From assembly GCF_002105155.1 (NCBI RefSeq), contig NW_019028982.1, positions 704,501 through 768,500 on the forward strand: a stretch of DNA of 64,000 bases, in the 5' to 3' direction. Source of the stretch: Lobosporangium transversale. Lineage: Eukaryota > Mortierellomycota > Mortierellomycetes > Mortierellales > Mortierellaceae. The notes beneath the pieces were generated by a model. That model was not told where the DNA came from, did not search any database, and saw nothing but the letters and a program-made list of their open reading frames with translations. Shown in pieces: positions 1 through 13,191 of this stretch. The position numbers were made by a program, and so were the translations under genes. Numbering within the stretch: position 1 is the first letter of the stretch; each line of letters opens with the position of its first letter.

Positions 1-453
1 TGAGAGAAAGTCATCGGCTCCATAGCCAATCGAGGCCTGCATCTGCATCCAGTCATCCATCGTCGCAGTGGGTGGGCTGAGTTGGTAGAGCAATGTCAGG
101 AAGTTCTTGACAAGGATACGACGATGGATAGAGAGGGATCGATTGGAGAACATGTCGTTGTTCAACTTTAGATTTGATAGTGAGACTAGTTGCATAGTAG
201 ACATTTCTGTTGTTGTAGTGTTGGTTAAAGTGGTTATGATTGAAGAAGGTGTAGTAGTAGTAGCAGTAGTAGTAGTAGTGGTTGTTGTTGTTGGTGTCAT
301 TGTAGGAGACGATGAGGAAGAAGAAGAGGAATCATGTGAAAGGTCTTGAAGAAGAGAAATATCCTCGAAAAAGGAATTGATTGAGGAAGTGGTGGAGGGG
401 GAGGAGGTTGAGAAAGGACTTGCTGCAGGTGCAGAAAGCATGGCTGTTGACAT
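1..453 (-). CDS. Unknown Ser/Thr-rich protein, N-terminal part, cut by left edge
   Basis: An open frame starts at ATG 453-451 on the minus strand and runs without a stop off the left edge, about 151 codons. The first half is low complexity: Ser-rich, then a Thr tract coded by ACA/ACT repeats. The second half looks like ordinary globular coding sequence, with a segment NRSLSIHRRILVKNFLTLLY followed by MDDWMQMQASIGYGADDF. I do not recognise the family. The purine-rich repeat at 581-702 lies just upstream and may be promoter or 5' UTR. The start is chosen as the first ATG before the Ser-rich region. An upstream non-coding exon cannot be excluded. Confidence 0.6.
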   Translation of the reverse strand, partial: MSTAMLSAPAASPFSTSSPSTTSSINSFFEDISLLQDLSHDSSSSSSSSPTMTPTTTTTTTTTATTTTPSSIITTLTNTTTTEMSTMQLVSLSNLKLNNDMFSNRSLSIHRRILVKNFLTLLYQLSPPTATMDDWMQMQASIGYGADDFLS

Positions 454-580
454 GATTATTATTGAAGCTGTTGCAATAAAACTTTTTGGTGAAAAAGAGA
501 AGAGAAGAGAAGAGAAAAGAAAGAAATGCTTAAAGTGAATGGGCCATCAGAAAAAAGAGAAAAAGAAAAGGAACGTCAAT

Positions 581-702
581 GAGAATGAGAATGAGAATGA
601 GTGAGAGAGTGAGAGAGTGAGAGAGAGTAAGAGAGTAAGAGAGTGTGAGAGTAAGAGAGTAAGAGAGTGTGAGAGTGTGAGAGTGAGAAGAGAGAGAGTG
701 TG
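581..702. repeat. GA-rich interrupted repeat (GAGAAT, GAGAGT, GTAAGA units)
   Basis: About 120 bases of almost pure purine on the plus strand, made of GAGAAT then GAGAGT/GTAAGA units. It sits about 130 bp upstream of the left-edge gene's ATG, where a GAGA-type promoter element or 5' UTR tract is possible. The sequence alone cannot tell. Confidence 0.8.
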
Positions 703-890
703 TTAAAAAATAAAAAAAAAAAAAAGTAAAAAAAGGGTGAGAAGTTTGTTTGGAATCAAGCCAAGGAATAAAGGGGAAATATAATGGACAAGAAAGACTT
801 TTCGAGGAAATGAAAAAGAAAAGGGCAAAAAGGGGAAGAAGAAAAAACGTTAAGACTTTTAGGATAAGAACACATCTACACACTAACAAT

Positions 891-977
891 TGCCATTTGC
901 CATTTGCCATTTGCCATTTATAATATATACCATATATAATACCATTGACCATTGACCATTGACCATTGACCATTGAC
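891..977. repeat. Two heptanucleotide arrays, (TGCCATT)n and (GACCATT)n
   Basis: Positions 891-917 hold about four copies of TGCCATT. Positions 941-977 hold about five copies of GACCATT. The two units differ by one or two bases and are separated by a short AT-rich spacer. Confidence 0.9.
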
Positions 978-1350
978 TATAAACATGTTGTAGAAAGATA
1001 TAGATATATTTACACACCATGCAACATTAATGCCATGCACTTTAATTGATTCATTCCATTTCCTTGATAAAATAGGGAATAGGGGGAAATAGGGCCACTT
1101 GGAGAAGAATAAGTTTTTTTTTTTTTTTTTTTTTTAAAATACATATTATATTATATACAATATTTATATATATATATATAAAAAGATCAGTGGTCAGTGG
1201 CACGCATTTAAACATTCAATTGAGAGCCCTGCTCTTTTCTTTTCTCTTCGTTTCTTTTTAACAAACTGTTACAGCTTAGTTAGTTAGTTAGTTAGTTACT
1301 GTACATGAATAAAGTTAGTTTTCTTTTTCTTGCGAATTGCTCTTCTCTAT

Positions 1351-1414
1351 ATAAAAAAATAAAAAAATAAAAAAATAAAAAAATAAAAAAATAAAAAAAT
1401 AAAAAAATAAAAAA
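1351..1414. repeat. (AAAAAAT)n heptanucleotide array
   Basis: About nine tandem copies of a 7-bp unit, six A and one T. The same unit recurs at 16759-16822 inside an intron of FAD monooxygenase A. Confidence 0.9.
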
Positions 1415-1563
1415 TTGTAAACATAATGCTCGTGTACAACATGCCCTAGCCCAGAATAAAAAGGAAACAAAGGCAGATGCAAAATATATACATTACAAAA
1501 TAAAAAAGGTAGAATATCAAAACATTCAAAGAGACAGATGTGGATGTGAATGGTGAATGTGGA

Positions 1564-1682
1564 TGTATAATGTGTAATGTGTAATGTGTAATGTGTAATG
1601 TACACAGTGCAGTGTGTGTATGTGAGGATGTGAGCCTTATTCTTTTTTAATGCCTTAATGCTTTAATGCTTTAATGCTTTAC
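1564..1682. repeat. (TGTGTAA)n array followed by (TGCTTTAA)n array
   Basis: Positions 1564-1600 carry five copies of a 7-bp TGTGTAA unit. Positions 1648-1682 carry about four copies of an 8-bp unit related to TGCTTTAA. Confidence 0.85.
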
Positions 1683-1919
1683 TATAAATCATTGCCAATG
1701 CAATGTCAATGTCTATGCTAATGCTTCTAATCCACTGCTGTGAATGGGGCACTGTCCTTTCACTTTTCTGTTCTGTTCTTTATTTGTGGTACAATTACAA
1801 TCCATGGCATCCTTTTCCTTTTCCATTCCTTCACTTTTTCCTTTTTTCCTTTTCCTCTTTTCCCTTTTTCTCTTTTCCCTTTTCCCTTTTTCTTTCTTAC
1901 TCTCATTGCCCTGAGATCC

Positions 1920-1922
<3 letters not shown>

Positions 1923-1964
<42 letters not shown>
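1923..1964. repeat. (CT)n dinucleotide microsatellite
   Basis: About 20 uninterrupted CT units follow a T/C-rich tract. They produce open frames on both strands that are not genes. Confidence 0.95.
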
Positions 1965-1967
<3 letters not shown>

Positions 1968-2248
1968 CAAGACATGTGGGGGAGAGGAAAAAAAAAAAAA
2001 AAAGATAGAGATTTCTTTCTGTCATAGTACAGATTTCCAGGAATGTGAACAACTTGCAGGGCAAATTTAAACAAACCTCTGCATCTTTTTTAATTTTATG
2101 TCAAAAATATCTTTTCCCCCCCCTTTTTTAACGTCTATGCAATCTACGATTTATTTCATTTACTCATCCCTATTTTCATCTCCACATTCTTTATCTTTGA
2201 TCTTTTTTTTTTTTTTTCTTTTTTTTACTTCCTTGTTTGCTTTCTTCC

Positions 2249-3695
2249 TTATGTAAAGCCCGAGAAACTACTCTTCAATTCAATCTTCACCCGGTCACGT
2301 TCACGCGCAAGACGCTCTTGTTCTCGTTGTTCTCTCTCCCGTTGCTTTTGTTGTTGCTGTTGTTGCTCCAATACACTCTGTCGGATTGCATTCTCCAGTC
2401 GCGTTCTCCGCTCCACGGACAATCTCGATACTCCATATCGGAATTCCGTCGGATACTGTGTTCCCAGCCCAAGCAAATGATTCAATCCTAATGTGTGTAC
2501 CCCCTGAGCTCTTGAACCTGTCGATCCTACCATCTCCACATTCACGTCCTGTAACAAAGGCACCAATGTTGACATGATGATCGAAATCATTCCTGGCCGT
2601 GCTGTCTCAGAAGAGGCTACCGCAAGACTCTTCAATGTCTGAATACCCTCTTCAATCACCTGCATTCCCACTCCATTCTTATCATCCTTTGATCCTGAAG
2701 GACTAGATGATCCTCCCGATGTCTGACTTGTCGTCGCCGTCGTCGTCGTCGTCGTTGCTGATTCTTGAGCTGCTCTCACAACAATCGTTGTTACCACAAA
2801 TGGAACCAACTCTCGCATAAATAGTCGCGCACGTGCCTTGCCCGCTGTCATTTTAGCTTTGTCTGTTAACTCTGAGCTCGCACTCATGCCACTACTGGCG
2901 CTCTCAATCAATATCACCCCCTTCAAGCACTGGTACCCCACTGTTACAATCTAATCCATCCCATTCAAGAGAAAAGCCAAGTTGAAAAGTTTAAAAAAGT
3001 AAAGTAAAATAAATCTATTAGTCTCTCTCTCTATCTTTTTTTTTTTTTTTTTTTTTTTTTTCATATATCGATGTATTAAATATACATGACATGCGTAAAT
3101 GGAGTTTTAAATATAGCTATTTTTTTTTTTTTTTTTTTTTTTTTGTTTGTTCGCTTACCTTGCTGATATTACTCTCAATACTACTCGTCACCAGCCGCTC
3201 AAACTGGTCAAGGAACGGCTTTCTGATTCTGACCCCCGTACAGCTGGTCAGCACCAGCATCATGCCCAACAGTCCATTACACCATTCTGTAATCTCCACA
3301 GGCGACACATCCATCTCAGAGTCCATCTCTGGCTCACGACTCTTGTCCAAAACATCCGTCACTGATGTGGTCTCCAAATTGAATCCCATGCTCTCAGTCA
3401 TCGACATTGCTACACCTGGCTTTCCCGGTGCAAACGCCGCTTGCTTCTTCAAGATCGCTCCCATCGCTCCATTTAGTATCAACTCTAAAAATTTACCATC
3501 CAATTCACTAATGCTCTTATTCAGGGACTCCATCACCGACTTGATGTTCATCAGCACATGGGGCCCGAGCTCTGTTTGGAATGCAGGGTCACGTAGCACA
3601 CCTAGTATGGAAATTTATCCGTTAAAATCATCAAATTATCCGTTAAAAAAAGATACATGCCAATTAATAAAACAATAAACTAAATCATACATATA

Positions 3696-3726
<31 letters not shown>

Positions 3727-6700
3727 AAAAAATAAAAATAAAAATAAAAAATAAAAAATAAAACGAAAAGAAAGAAAAGAAAGAAAAGAAAGCAAACTTC
3801 AAAAAAAAAAAAAAAAATAAAATAAAATAAAATAAAATAAAAAATGGGGTATCAATCAATACATACCAATCAGGACATTAAGTGTAACAGCTGCCAAATG
3901 CAATTGATACTTTGCTGGTGCTACCTTCACTAGCATCGCCAACATCTCCGTCACCTTGCTCAGCAACGCCACCGTCTCTGGTGTGGTCTTCTGGCTCGCC
4001 CGGCCCCCTATCGACTTGAATGACTTGATCGACTTTATGTTCGAACTGCCACATTTTTGAATATAAAGCTCCACCAACAGTTGAACAATCGATCTCAATC
4101 GACTGCCCGGTAATGCCGAAATATCCTCAGACCTAGACTCTTTCAGCCCACTATCCGTCAATTCCCCATTGGAGGAGCCAGCTTCATCCTCCCTTCCTTC
4201 TTCCTCCGTATCCTCATCCTCATCCTCGTCCTCTACAAACAGCAGCTCTTTGCCGTATCCCTGAATCACCGTCGAGATCACACCAACAACCAACCCTTGG
4301 ACACGGCTTCCTTCCATCCATGCAACACGCTCCAAAATGGCCATCATCTCCAAAAACACACGGCTCAAGAACGATTCCTCAATATACATCGGGTTCAACA
4401 GTGAGTGTAGCGCACTGAGGCATCCCTGCAACGCCGCATCATTCGCTGCAACATTCAGGTTCGCTGAACTCTGGCCGATAGTCGAGCCTGCCGATGATGT
4501 CTTTGCCAGGATTTCCAGACAGAGGCCGAAAATCACATGAATCAATCGAAGAGCTCCTCTCTTAGGTTTGGCTTTAGCACTCTTGGCAACGACTAAGTTT
4601 GGAGCTTCAGCTGAAGAATCAGATGAACCCAAGGCATCAGTGGTATCTTTTTGGGTCCCTTCGTCTGAAGATGCACCTTCTACCTTACTCTCTTTCTCGG
4701 TCGTTGCCGTCGTCGTCGTCGTCGTTGTTGTTGTTGTTGTGGCAATTTCAGGGCTTGTAATTCTCATGAGCGCCTGAATCATATGCTCGTTCTTCTCATT
4801 TACAAGTGAGGATACCGCGCCCAGGATCTTGAGCGTCGAAGTCTGGTCAAACTATAACACCAGAGAATAAAACAAAGAGCCAAATAAGAATTAGAGCCAA
4901 CAATAAATAAACGATAATAATCAGTTGATAATTTCGATTAAGCTTTGCAGTCAAATGACGTCGTTGACATACATTCTTCTCAGAACCCTTGCTTGAATCA
5001 GTATAGTTGGCATCGAATAGACCTGCAGAGCTTGTGGTACTGCTCGCAGAGACAGACCCTGCCAATGCTATCTCGGATTCCACACGAGATCTCGCGTATT
5101 CTTCAAGCGCATTAGCCCAAAGCTTGCAGAGTTCCTCTAGATTAGGCTTCAATACCGCCACCAAATACTGGCGATGGACACTGGCAACCTGTAGCTCCGC
5201 CCAAGCGTTCAACACCGCCCACTTGATCATCTGTGATGCGTGTGGCGTCAGGTCCGTCACATCTCCGACAGCCGTCAACCGTTTGTCCTCTTTACATTTT
5301 TCAAGTGCTCCAATCAATAGCTTCAGTACTCGTCCAAATCGATCCACTTCTTGAATAATCCCACTTCCAACATACACTGCACATACTTTGACACCCAAGG
5401 AAACTACTTCTGGCGTACTCTCTGCTGTAAATGCTGGTGTCAATGCAGCTCCAATTTGTGCTTGGTATTGTTCCAGTAGAGGACTGTCTGGGACCTCTGG
5501 ATCTGCTGTAGATTGGAATTTTTCGATTGTTTGGCGTAGGAGTAGTAATCCTTCCATACGAATCTCTTGAATAGGCGTCGAGGCTGCATACACAGTCATC
5601 TTGATCAGGTCTGCCACCTTTAGGACCAGGAAATCTGCTCCAAAGTTCTTCTTTTTCCGACGAGCGACTGCAAGGTCGAAATGATCCGCAATGCCACTCG
5701 TTGCCACCACATCAATCACCTGACGGATGCACTCTAACGCAAAGATACGAGTCCTCCAACGGGGCGGAAGTGCTGGGGCGGCCTTGACAGATAGCTCAGT
5801 GACAATAGTTATCACAGGCTCTGAAACCGGCTTTTGAGCTGGAGTGGATGGTTGTGCTGCTTTCTGAGTAGGTTTGGAAACATCAAACATGTTCTGGCCA
5901 TCATCATCGTCATCAACACGTTCTTCTTCCGTTTCAGCAGGTTGATTGACCTTGGGAGTACTGCCATCGACGACCGGATTAACATTATTCTCCTGGCCTT
6001 CATCAATAGCAGTTCTAGATAATACTTTTCGGCAGATATCAATCCATTGACTAGGCTGCTCCAGAGCCGTTTGGGTGATCCAACTGCGTACCACATCTTT
6101 GACGTCTTGGAGTGTAGGGTCCGTGTCTAGGAGCTTGAAAAATTGGTCATCCAAACCGCCCATGGAATGTTGGAAGACTGATTTAACATCCCGCTGCACC
6201 AGCTGATACATGCATGTTATGGCTGCCTTCTTCAGGCTCAGACCTGTGCTACGACGTAGGCGAGCCTGTAGGAATGGTACCAACGTCGACATGTCCACTA
6301 GCAGAGGCGCAAACATGATCAAGTGCTGTGTGCATCGGATACCCTGTACAATCACAAACTCATCGTCCTCGTTTCGAAGTTCCTCCACAAGGCTCACGCA
6401 CAACTCTCGCACTTTAGCAGACGACTGCAATTCTGGCCCTAATATGCCAATGAGTCCATAGATGATCCTGCCCATTTCGTGGTATACAGAAAGCTCGGAT
6501 TGCATTGCAATATTGGCTGTAGCAATTGATCCGGCACCTGCAGGCTCATGTGATTCTGCCAAGTACACTGTTGCAACGTTGGTCAATGTACTGGACACAT
6601 ATGGGCTAAACATCAAGCCTGCACTTGAAATCGTCAATGCTAAAGAATGCAATGACCATTTATGGACGATCGGGTGAGGGTCTCGGCTCAGCGAGGTCAG

Positions 6701-7021
6701 GTATTCGACCACGGACCTCAAGTGGCCTCCAGCCATCATCCCACCCAAATACGAAAACACATTTCCGAGAGCAAGAGCATATCCTGCTCGGGCATCAGGG
6801 TCACGATTTGCTACTACCTGATCCATGAGATACTTGATTTGGTTCGTGATCGTCATGCTTCCAAGTATACTTGTCAATCGGCCAAGAGCTTCACATGCCA
6901 CAAAGCGGATGTACGGATCCGAATGTACAATGGAATCCTGGGATATCAAATTAGGAAAAAAAAAAAAAAAAAAGAGACGTAATTAAAATTTTGTTATACC
7001 AACTTTCATTTTCCTACAAAG

Positions 7022-7053
<32 letters not shown>

Positions 7054-9892
7054 CGTTTACTTACCCTCAATATCGACTGAGACAATGAAGAAGCAAGCGG
7101 CCCTTCAAACGCCCGCTGCTCATGTTTTTTACTCTCTGCCATTGCGTACTTGCTTGCTCCTAGGAGTGCTACAACTGTATTGACCTGAATAGCCATCTTT
7201 CTGCCAGGGTTCTTGTCCAAGACCGAGCTCTTCAACATTTTGGACAGATCATCCATCAAAGACCCCTGCAGTGCTGATGATTGAAGAGGCAATAGGATCG
7301 CAAACAGCTCGATTGCAGCATCAATAACGCCAGTAGCTACAGGTCGAGGCTTTGGTAGTGAATATCGTGATACCGAACTTGGGAGAGCATATGTCGTATA
7401 GATCACTAAAGGATCATGTTCTGGCGCGCCTAGGATCGGCTTTTTCAACAAAGTCTCTGTCGTCCTTGTCGCGCTATCGTAATCTTTACCATCCAGAATC
7501 TCCTCTTGGCGACCACTGGTCCTTGCTGCTACATCGCAACGGAGGCCTTGGATCTTACCAGTGACACCGTACCCATATCCATCATCCACTGCCCACACGG
7601 TCGTAAATGTGGCTGCAGACACAGCATTTGTCACTGCAGTTCCTGAAGTCCTGTCTGGGTCTGAAAAGACATCCAATGCTGCTTTGATCAATATGGGCTG
7701 ATACATTTCAAACGCAGAAGTATGTTTCATAGCAACAAAACACTCAAAGATCCGTTTCCTCAGAGCATCATCTCGTTCAGAGAACTTGACGTTCAACAGC
7801 TCGTTTTGTTGTTGAGGAGCTCCTTTGTTTGCTGCTGTAGATGTTTGTGACGGGAACGTGGGTACGGCTCCCGCAAAGGTTAGCGTGTTAGACAACAGAG
7901 CTGCGATACGTTTCGACACATCAACTGTCACCAATTTGTCACTGTTATGGAACAAGAAACTAGCCACTGATCCCAAAGCACATTCTCGTACATGGATCAT
8001 GAAAGCCCAATCCAATTCTGATCTCGTTGTATTATTGGTATCCTTGCTTGTTAATTTAGGTAGTGCCGTCTTCCAAAGCAAGAGAAGTTGGGGCAAATGC
8101 ATCTTGACAAAATTAGGTCCTAGGCACATCAATGATCCAATCAAGGTCCACGCAATCTGAATTTGAGCTGCAGCAACCCGGATCTCCTTGTTTGCACTGT
8201 TTTTGATCAATTGTGCTGCCATTGAGAAGATGCGCGCGCTCATCTCGAAGGAGACATAAAGTGGATGGACAGAAATAACAGTGATGAGCCCACCAATTGA
8301 ATATGCTAATCCATATGCTCTCGTTGACACATCCTGGAAATTAGTACTATTATTGTTGAGTGTATTCACATCCGTAGAGAGTTTGGCATTAAGGGTTTGG
8401 ATAAGTTTGGCGAGGTTGGTGGGCAAAGAAATACAAAGACATCGGAGGCACCAGGCGGTCGCGATCTGTACTGCTCGAGATGGATGGGAAACTAAATTTG
8501 TAAGCGATGACAGCAAGATATCCTACAATTTACACCACCAAGAGAACTCTAACAGTTAGTAATCAGTCCCTTTTCTTCTTTCTGGGGCTAAACCAATGAC
8601 AAGAAAAAGATGCACCAATTCTTGTGCCTACCTGAACAGAACTAGCTGCACCTCCTAAATCTAGTAGTAAAGCCGATGTCTCATTTAATGCGCCGATCAA
8701 TGCATATTCGGAAGGCTCAACGTCTCCTGGCATGACCGCTGGCCAGGTCTTCAACCAGCTCCCGACTAATTCTCTGATGCTGGCAATTTGTCCCGACTCA
8801 CTCAGTAGGCGTGCACCAATGACTCCACGAAGGAGATATTCGACATGTTCACGTGCTGTCAGGATTTCAAATCGTGATACTGTGTTTTTGGGATTAGCTG
8901 CTAGCTCCACTAGCAGGTGCTTTAAAATAGTACCATAATGACGCTCCACAACCGATGGTCCAAGCATGATGAATAACGCGGCATATGTTTCTGAAATCCC
9001 TGCACGGACCTCACGGCTCGTGTTAGGCTTATTGTAAGCACTCGAGAGATATGTCAAGAGCTCGTTCACGTCCAGCGTGAAAGACTCAGTCCCGGCAGCA
9101 AGTTGTTTGCCACTAACGCTGGGTGGTGGGGATTGTGCGCTGGCCATGCTCAAATTCTCCTCGCCCTGGAATTTTGAATAAAGCAGTGTAGCAATCAGAG
9201 TAGCCACTGATTTCCTAATTGTGTATGTTGACTCATCCATAGCTTTGATAAAGAGTGTGGTCGAGGCTTCTAGTTCGCTTCTTGTGAATGTGATGGTTGT
9301 ATACTTGACAAGAGCTGTAAGACACTATAAGATAGTTTTTTTTTTTGCCATCACCCAGATAAAGTATATTAGTGACCTTGAAAACCCAATTATGTAGGCG
9401 ATCCGAAACATGCAACATGCCCAACTTTTAAGCTCTATACCTCTGCTGATGATGAGCGCATGATAAGGGCTTTGTCCAGAAGGGTGACTTTCAGGACTTT
9501 GAGAATCTCCTTATTGTTGAGGTCTGTCGATCCACGTCCTGCTCCGTGCAGCATTTTTCTTAGTGCAACCATGGCTTCTGCTCGCATGATCAACGGGTAC
9601 TAGTGTATTGAGGGATTTCAAGTCGTGTTAAGTGATGCAATCCATAATTTCATCCAGAGAGGAAAAGGGGAATATCACATACTATCTTATCAGTCTTGAT
9701 GACTTTAAGGAAGGACGTTGTAAGCTCTGGCACCAGTGACTGGACCTATGGTGATATGATATGGTTTTATGAATACGTTTAAGTTAATGAAGGGAAAAGG
9801 TATTATTTATAGGAAATGCTGAACACAAGTTACCTTTTCTCCAATCGCCTCCATGATCACTCCGATACAATGAATCGCGGCTCTATTTATCA

Positions 9893-9924
<32 letters not shown>

Positions 9925-10845
9925 TCATTAGCATCACTGCCAAATTGCCTTTTCTTTTCTTTTCTTTTTTTTTTTTTGGGCGATCTGAGACTTACAATTT
10001 GACATCTTTATCACCCATGCCTTTTCCTGCTTCAATCAAACTTTGCAAGATCTGTATAGTCTCAAAGAGAGTTGCAGAGTTCCCTCGGACATAAAGTGAT
10101 AAGAAACATCGTGCGATTAATCGACGGATGGGGTGGCGTGGTTTTGGTGCAGGCATCGAAATGAGTTTAAGCAATTGACGTTCCAGGTTTGGTTGCATGA
10201 TCCGGAAGATATCCTATTGCATTTCGTTTTTTTTTATTATCGAAGCCAAATGGAATAAAGAATTTTTAGTGGTGATAGAATTACAAATCTTTCTTTTCTT
10301 TTCTTTTCTTTTCTTTACAAACTGACATCCCTTTCATTTCCAGACTTTTTTTTTTTTCTTTTTTTTTTTTCTTTTTTCCTTTTGTCTCAAAAGAGTTCTT
10401 TACATGGCCACATTTCTTGAGCTCTCGTTCTACGGTTGCAAGCCATTGAAAGACAAAAAGCTCCTGTTTATTATTTGAAGGTGGGTTTGATTGTTTATCC
10501 AGTTCCCCTGCAGCCGTAAAGAGTCGTTCATCAAACTCAAAGACGTCCCGTGCTGTGTTTGTAGTTGGTGTCCCTGGAGTCGAGGGCCGTGTTGGTGAAG
10601 GTGTGGTCATATTGGAGAGATGATCCAGCTACTGATAAAAGAAGAAACGACAGCAAAGGTGCTATACAATAGTTTTGCTCCTTTATCTCCTTCTTTTTTT
10701 ATTTGAGCTGAAGAATGAGAATGGAGCAAGATGAAGCGGTGAATGAAAGAGATGAGAGTAAAAAAACACGACTCAATGGGCGTTTCTGAACGTTGTAAAA
10801 AGAAGAACTAACCATCGCATGTGCTGTGGTATGATCTGGTTCCAT
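2249..10845 (-). CDS. LAA1: HEATR5/Laa1-type HEAT-repeat protein (clathrin AP-1 accessory factor)
   Basis: Family knowledge: Laa1/HEATR5 proteins are very large HEAT-repeat proteins that help recruit the AP-1 clathrin adaptor at the trans-Golgi and endosomes. The spliced model has 12 exons: 10845-10813, 10628-10404, 10213-9996, 9882-9834, 9745-9683, 9599-9441, 9324-8632, 8522-7065, 6937-4973, 4851-3867, 3601-3159 and 2929-2249. All introns are GT-AG and phases match. It totals 6972 nt, 2323 residues, against about 2000 for yeast Laa1 and human HEATR5. The N-terminal FVFQWL...LRRLIAR-type segment and the IMRSSSAE|CLTALV junction resemble HEATR5, and helical repeats fill the rest. The C-terminal third has low-complexity inserts: poly-Thr near 4700-4740 and 2730-2760, and a Glu/Asp run near 4200. 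The first exon, 11 codons, is inferred. ATG 10610 is the alternative start. It is head to head with dynactin p62. Confidence 0.9.
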
Positions 10846-11103
10846 TATCACGAGTGTAAAGTCACATAATTTGGGTGCAATGATTTTTTTTTTTTTTTTT
10901 TTTTTTTTCACAATTGAATGAGTACACGCGCACAGAGCATAGGACGATAAGCAACCTTCTCTTTACTAATTAATTAACTCTCATTTTTTCATTCTACCTT
11001 CTCATTCTTTTTTTACTTGCTGTTCTTCTTCTTCTTCGGTTTCTTCCTTTTTTCCTCTTTCTTTTTCTTCTTAATTCCTTTTTCTCAAGTTGCTCATTGA
11101 GTG
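10846..11103. promoter_or_regulatory. Divergent promoter shared by Laa1 and dynactin p62
   Basis: Only about 258 bp separate the two proposed start codons, which point away from each other, so both promoters must lie here or in the first Laa1 intron. The interval contains a long poly(T) at about 10884-10908 and T/C-rich tracts near 11000-11090. No clear TATA box is visible. Confidence 0.5.
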
Positions 11104-13153
11104 ATGCTGGCCCTCAATGCACCACCTGGTCAGGGACCCGCGCAGCAGCCCTTTGTACACTATCGCTGTCTATGCTGCAGTCCAGGAACCAAACCCAAAT
11201 CTTCTACGTCTTCTGAGCCTGCAGAAACAACGCCACATGAGACCACCAAGGACAAGGACCAACAACAACGGGAAGAAGGAAGAGAAGAAGAAGAAGAAGA
11301 AGAAGAAGGAAAGAAGGAAAAGGATGTGCAACAGGATAGTTCTACAGCACTCATCTCCATTACAAAAACCTCGGAAGCAAGTCATCCAACAGACGAGCCT
11401 ACAACAGGAGGCCTTCCTCGTAAGGTCATGGAAGAGATCTTTGCCTCGGGTAACACGTCAGACTTGCATGGTTCTCAGCCATTGTCGCGTCTCTACTTTT
11501 GTGACTCATGCGATGAGATTCGTTGTTCAAAGTGTTCTCAGGACGAGATTGTTTGTTACTTTTGTCCAAATTGTCTCTTTGATGTCCCCACTGCCAGTGT
11601 CAAATTGGAAAAACACAAGTAAGGCTGAGCATCAACAAACCCAACACGACAAACACACATTCACTGAAAACCTCTCTCCAGAAAGATTGACAGATATATG
11701 ATTTGTGAGCATATCCTGATAGACATTGCGGACATTGGTCTCTTCTTCAACGGAATCACATTCAACTATCACGCATGTCTTCTCATCTCCATAAAATTTA
11801 TCTTTTTTTTTGCATAGATGCTCACGCAATTGTTTCGAGTGTCCCATATGTCAGAATACCCTCTCTGTTGTCTCAGAGGACCCCGACGCAGGTCAGTTTG
11901 CAGCAGTTCCTCCCGCCTACGGACAATTCTACCTCCTTTGCCACATATGCCACTGGAATTCTCAGTCCATCAACATGACCTTTGAAAAGCCCACTGGACT
12001 CGCTGGTAGGTAACTCCACAACGCCTTTTTATTTTCTTCTAAACAACTTGTAAATTGGGATCAATGTTTCTTTTTTATGCTTGTTAATTAACTTTTTTTT
12101 TTTATTTTTTTTATTTTTTTTTTATTTTTAATTTTATAAGCTCAATTACAAAAGGCAGATGAAACATCACCAGATATCATGGAGTTTGGTCGACTCAAGG
12201 ATCATCTGGAAAAGCACTTTCGAAATAGTGCCAAGCCCAGCAGTAGTCTCCACTCTTCACTTCTGTCTTCTATCCAAACTGGATCTTTACGCTATGTCAG
12301 CTCAACTGCTTCCTCTACTTCATCCAACATCGGCGGCCTTAGTCATCGTAGGGGCGGTGGTGACGATTTTGCCCATTATACACCCGCAGTTCAAGTCATG
12401 GATGATACTGAGAATTTAGATACACTCATGTCCGTCATCAACCTGAATCAGATTACGACCATGAAACAACGATTGAGAGAGTTGCATAAACAACCTTATT
12501 CTCCAGAGCGTCTACAACCCAAGAGGATACACCTGCGGATCAAAAAATCTAGGAGATGTCGAACTTGTGGTCATATTCTTGTTAATCCTGAGCAGAAGGC
12601 TCAATCCATTCGGTTCAAGATCAAACTCATTGCTCTGTAAGTCAAGACATCGCTTTATTATTATATTTACTATATTTCTTTCTTTCTTTCTTTCACTTAC
12701 TCATAGTTTTTTTTGTATCTTTTTAGAAACCAAATTCCAAATATCACCATTGCCAATGTCCAACCTATGATCGTCCAGACCCTCTCCCGCGTCATCCTTC
12801 GTTTCACTAACCCTCGACACGAGGAGGTTCAGGTATCAGTTCGGTACGGCGACGGAGCTCAACCCCATCATGGAGTCCACATTCACTCGCCTACGTTCAG
12901 TATTTTACCCTATAATGAAGTTTGGGAATACGAAGTCGGAACCATCGCAGCTGCACCAGGATCTGTGCAAGAGAATGTTTATGAAAAGACCGCTAATTCT
13001 ACCAGTATTGTTTTGGACATTACACCCGTCGCTGCAGGAGAAGTCAAAGTATATATTAATAGGAAGAAGGAAAAAAAAAAAAAATCTGCATGCATGACAA
13101 AAGAGAAGGAGTGAAATTATTATTATCAGTTCCTTCCTTTTGTCCCTTTGCTA

Positions 13154-13191
<38 letters not shown>

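Larger units (their letters stand above)
454..2248. other. Intergenic, packed with short tandem repeats
   Basis: This stretch lies between the start of the left-edge gene and the stop of the Laa1 gene. I see no credible gene. Open frames here are translations of repeats: a GAGA tract, several heptanucleotide arrays, (CT)n and poly(A)/poly(T). The notable arrays are listed as separate entries. Confidence 0.7.

Noticed and set aside
1277..1300. GTTAGTTAGTTAG repeat, possibly telomeric
   Set aside because: The unit is the 4-base TTAG, not TTAGGG, and it lies inside a chromosome arm.
1703..2074. Several overlapping open frames on both strands
   Set aside because: They translate the (CT)n/(GA)n and T/C-rich tracts and have no globular sequence.
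9233..9424. Open frame including HVSDRLHNWVFK, first considered as a separate Laa1 exon
   Set aside because: The donor AGAG|GTATAG at 9440 and acceptor TTATAG at 9325 join the neighbouring exons directly in phase (SSSAE|CLTALV), so this is intron.
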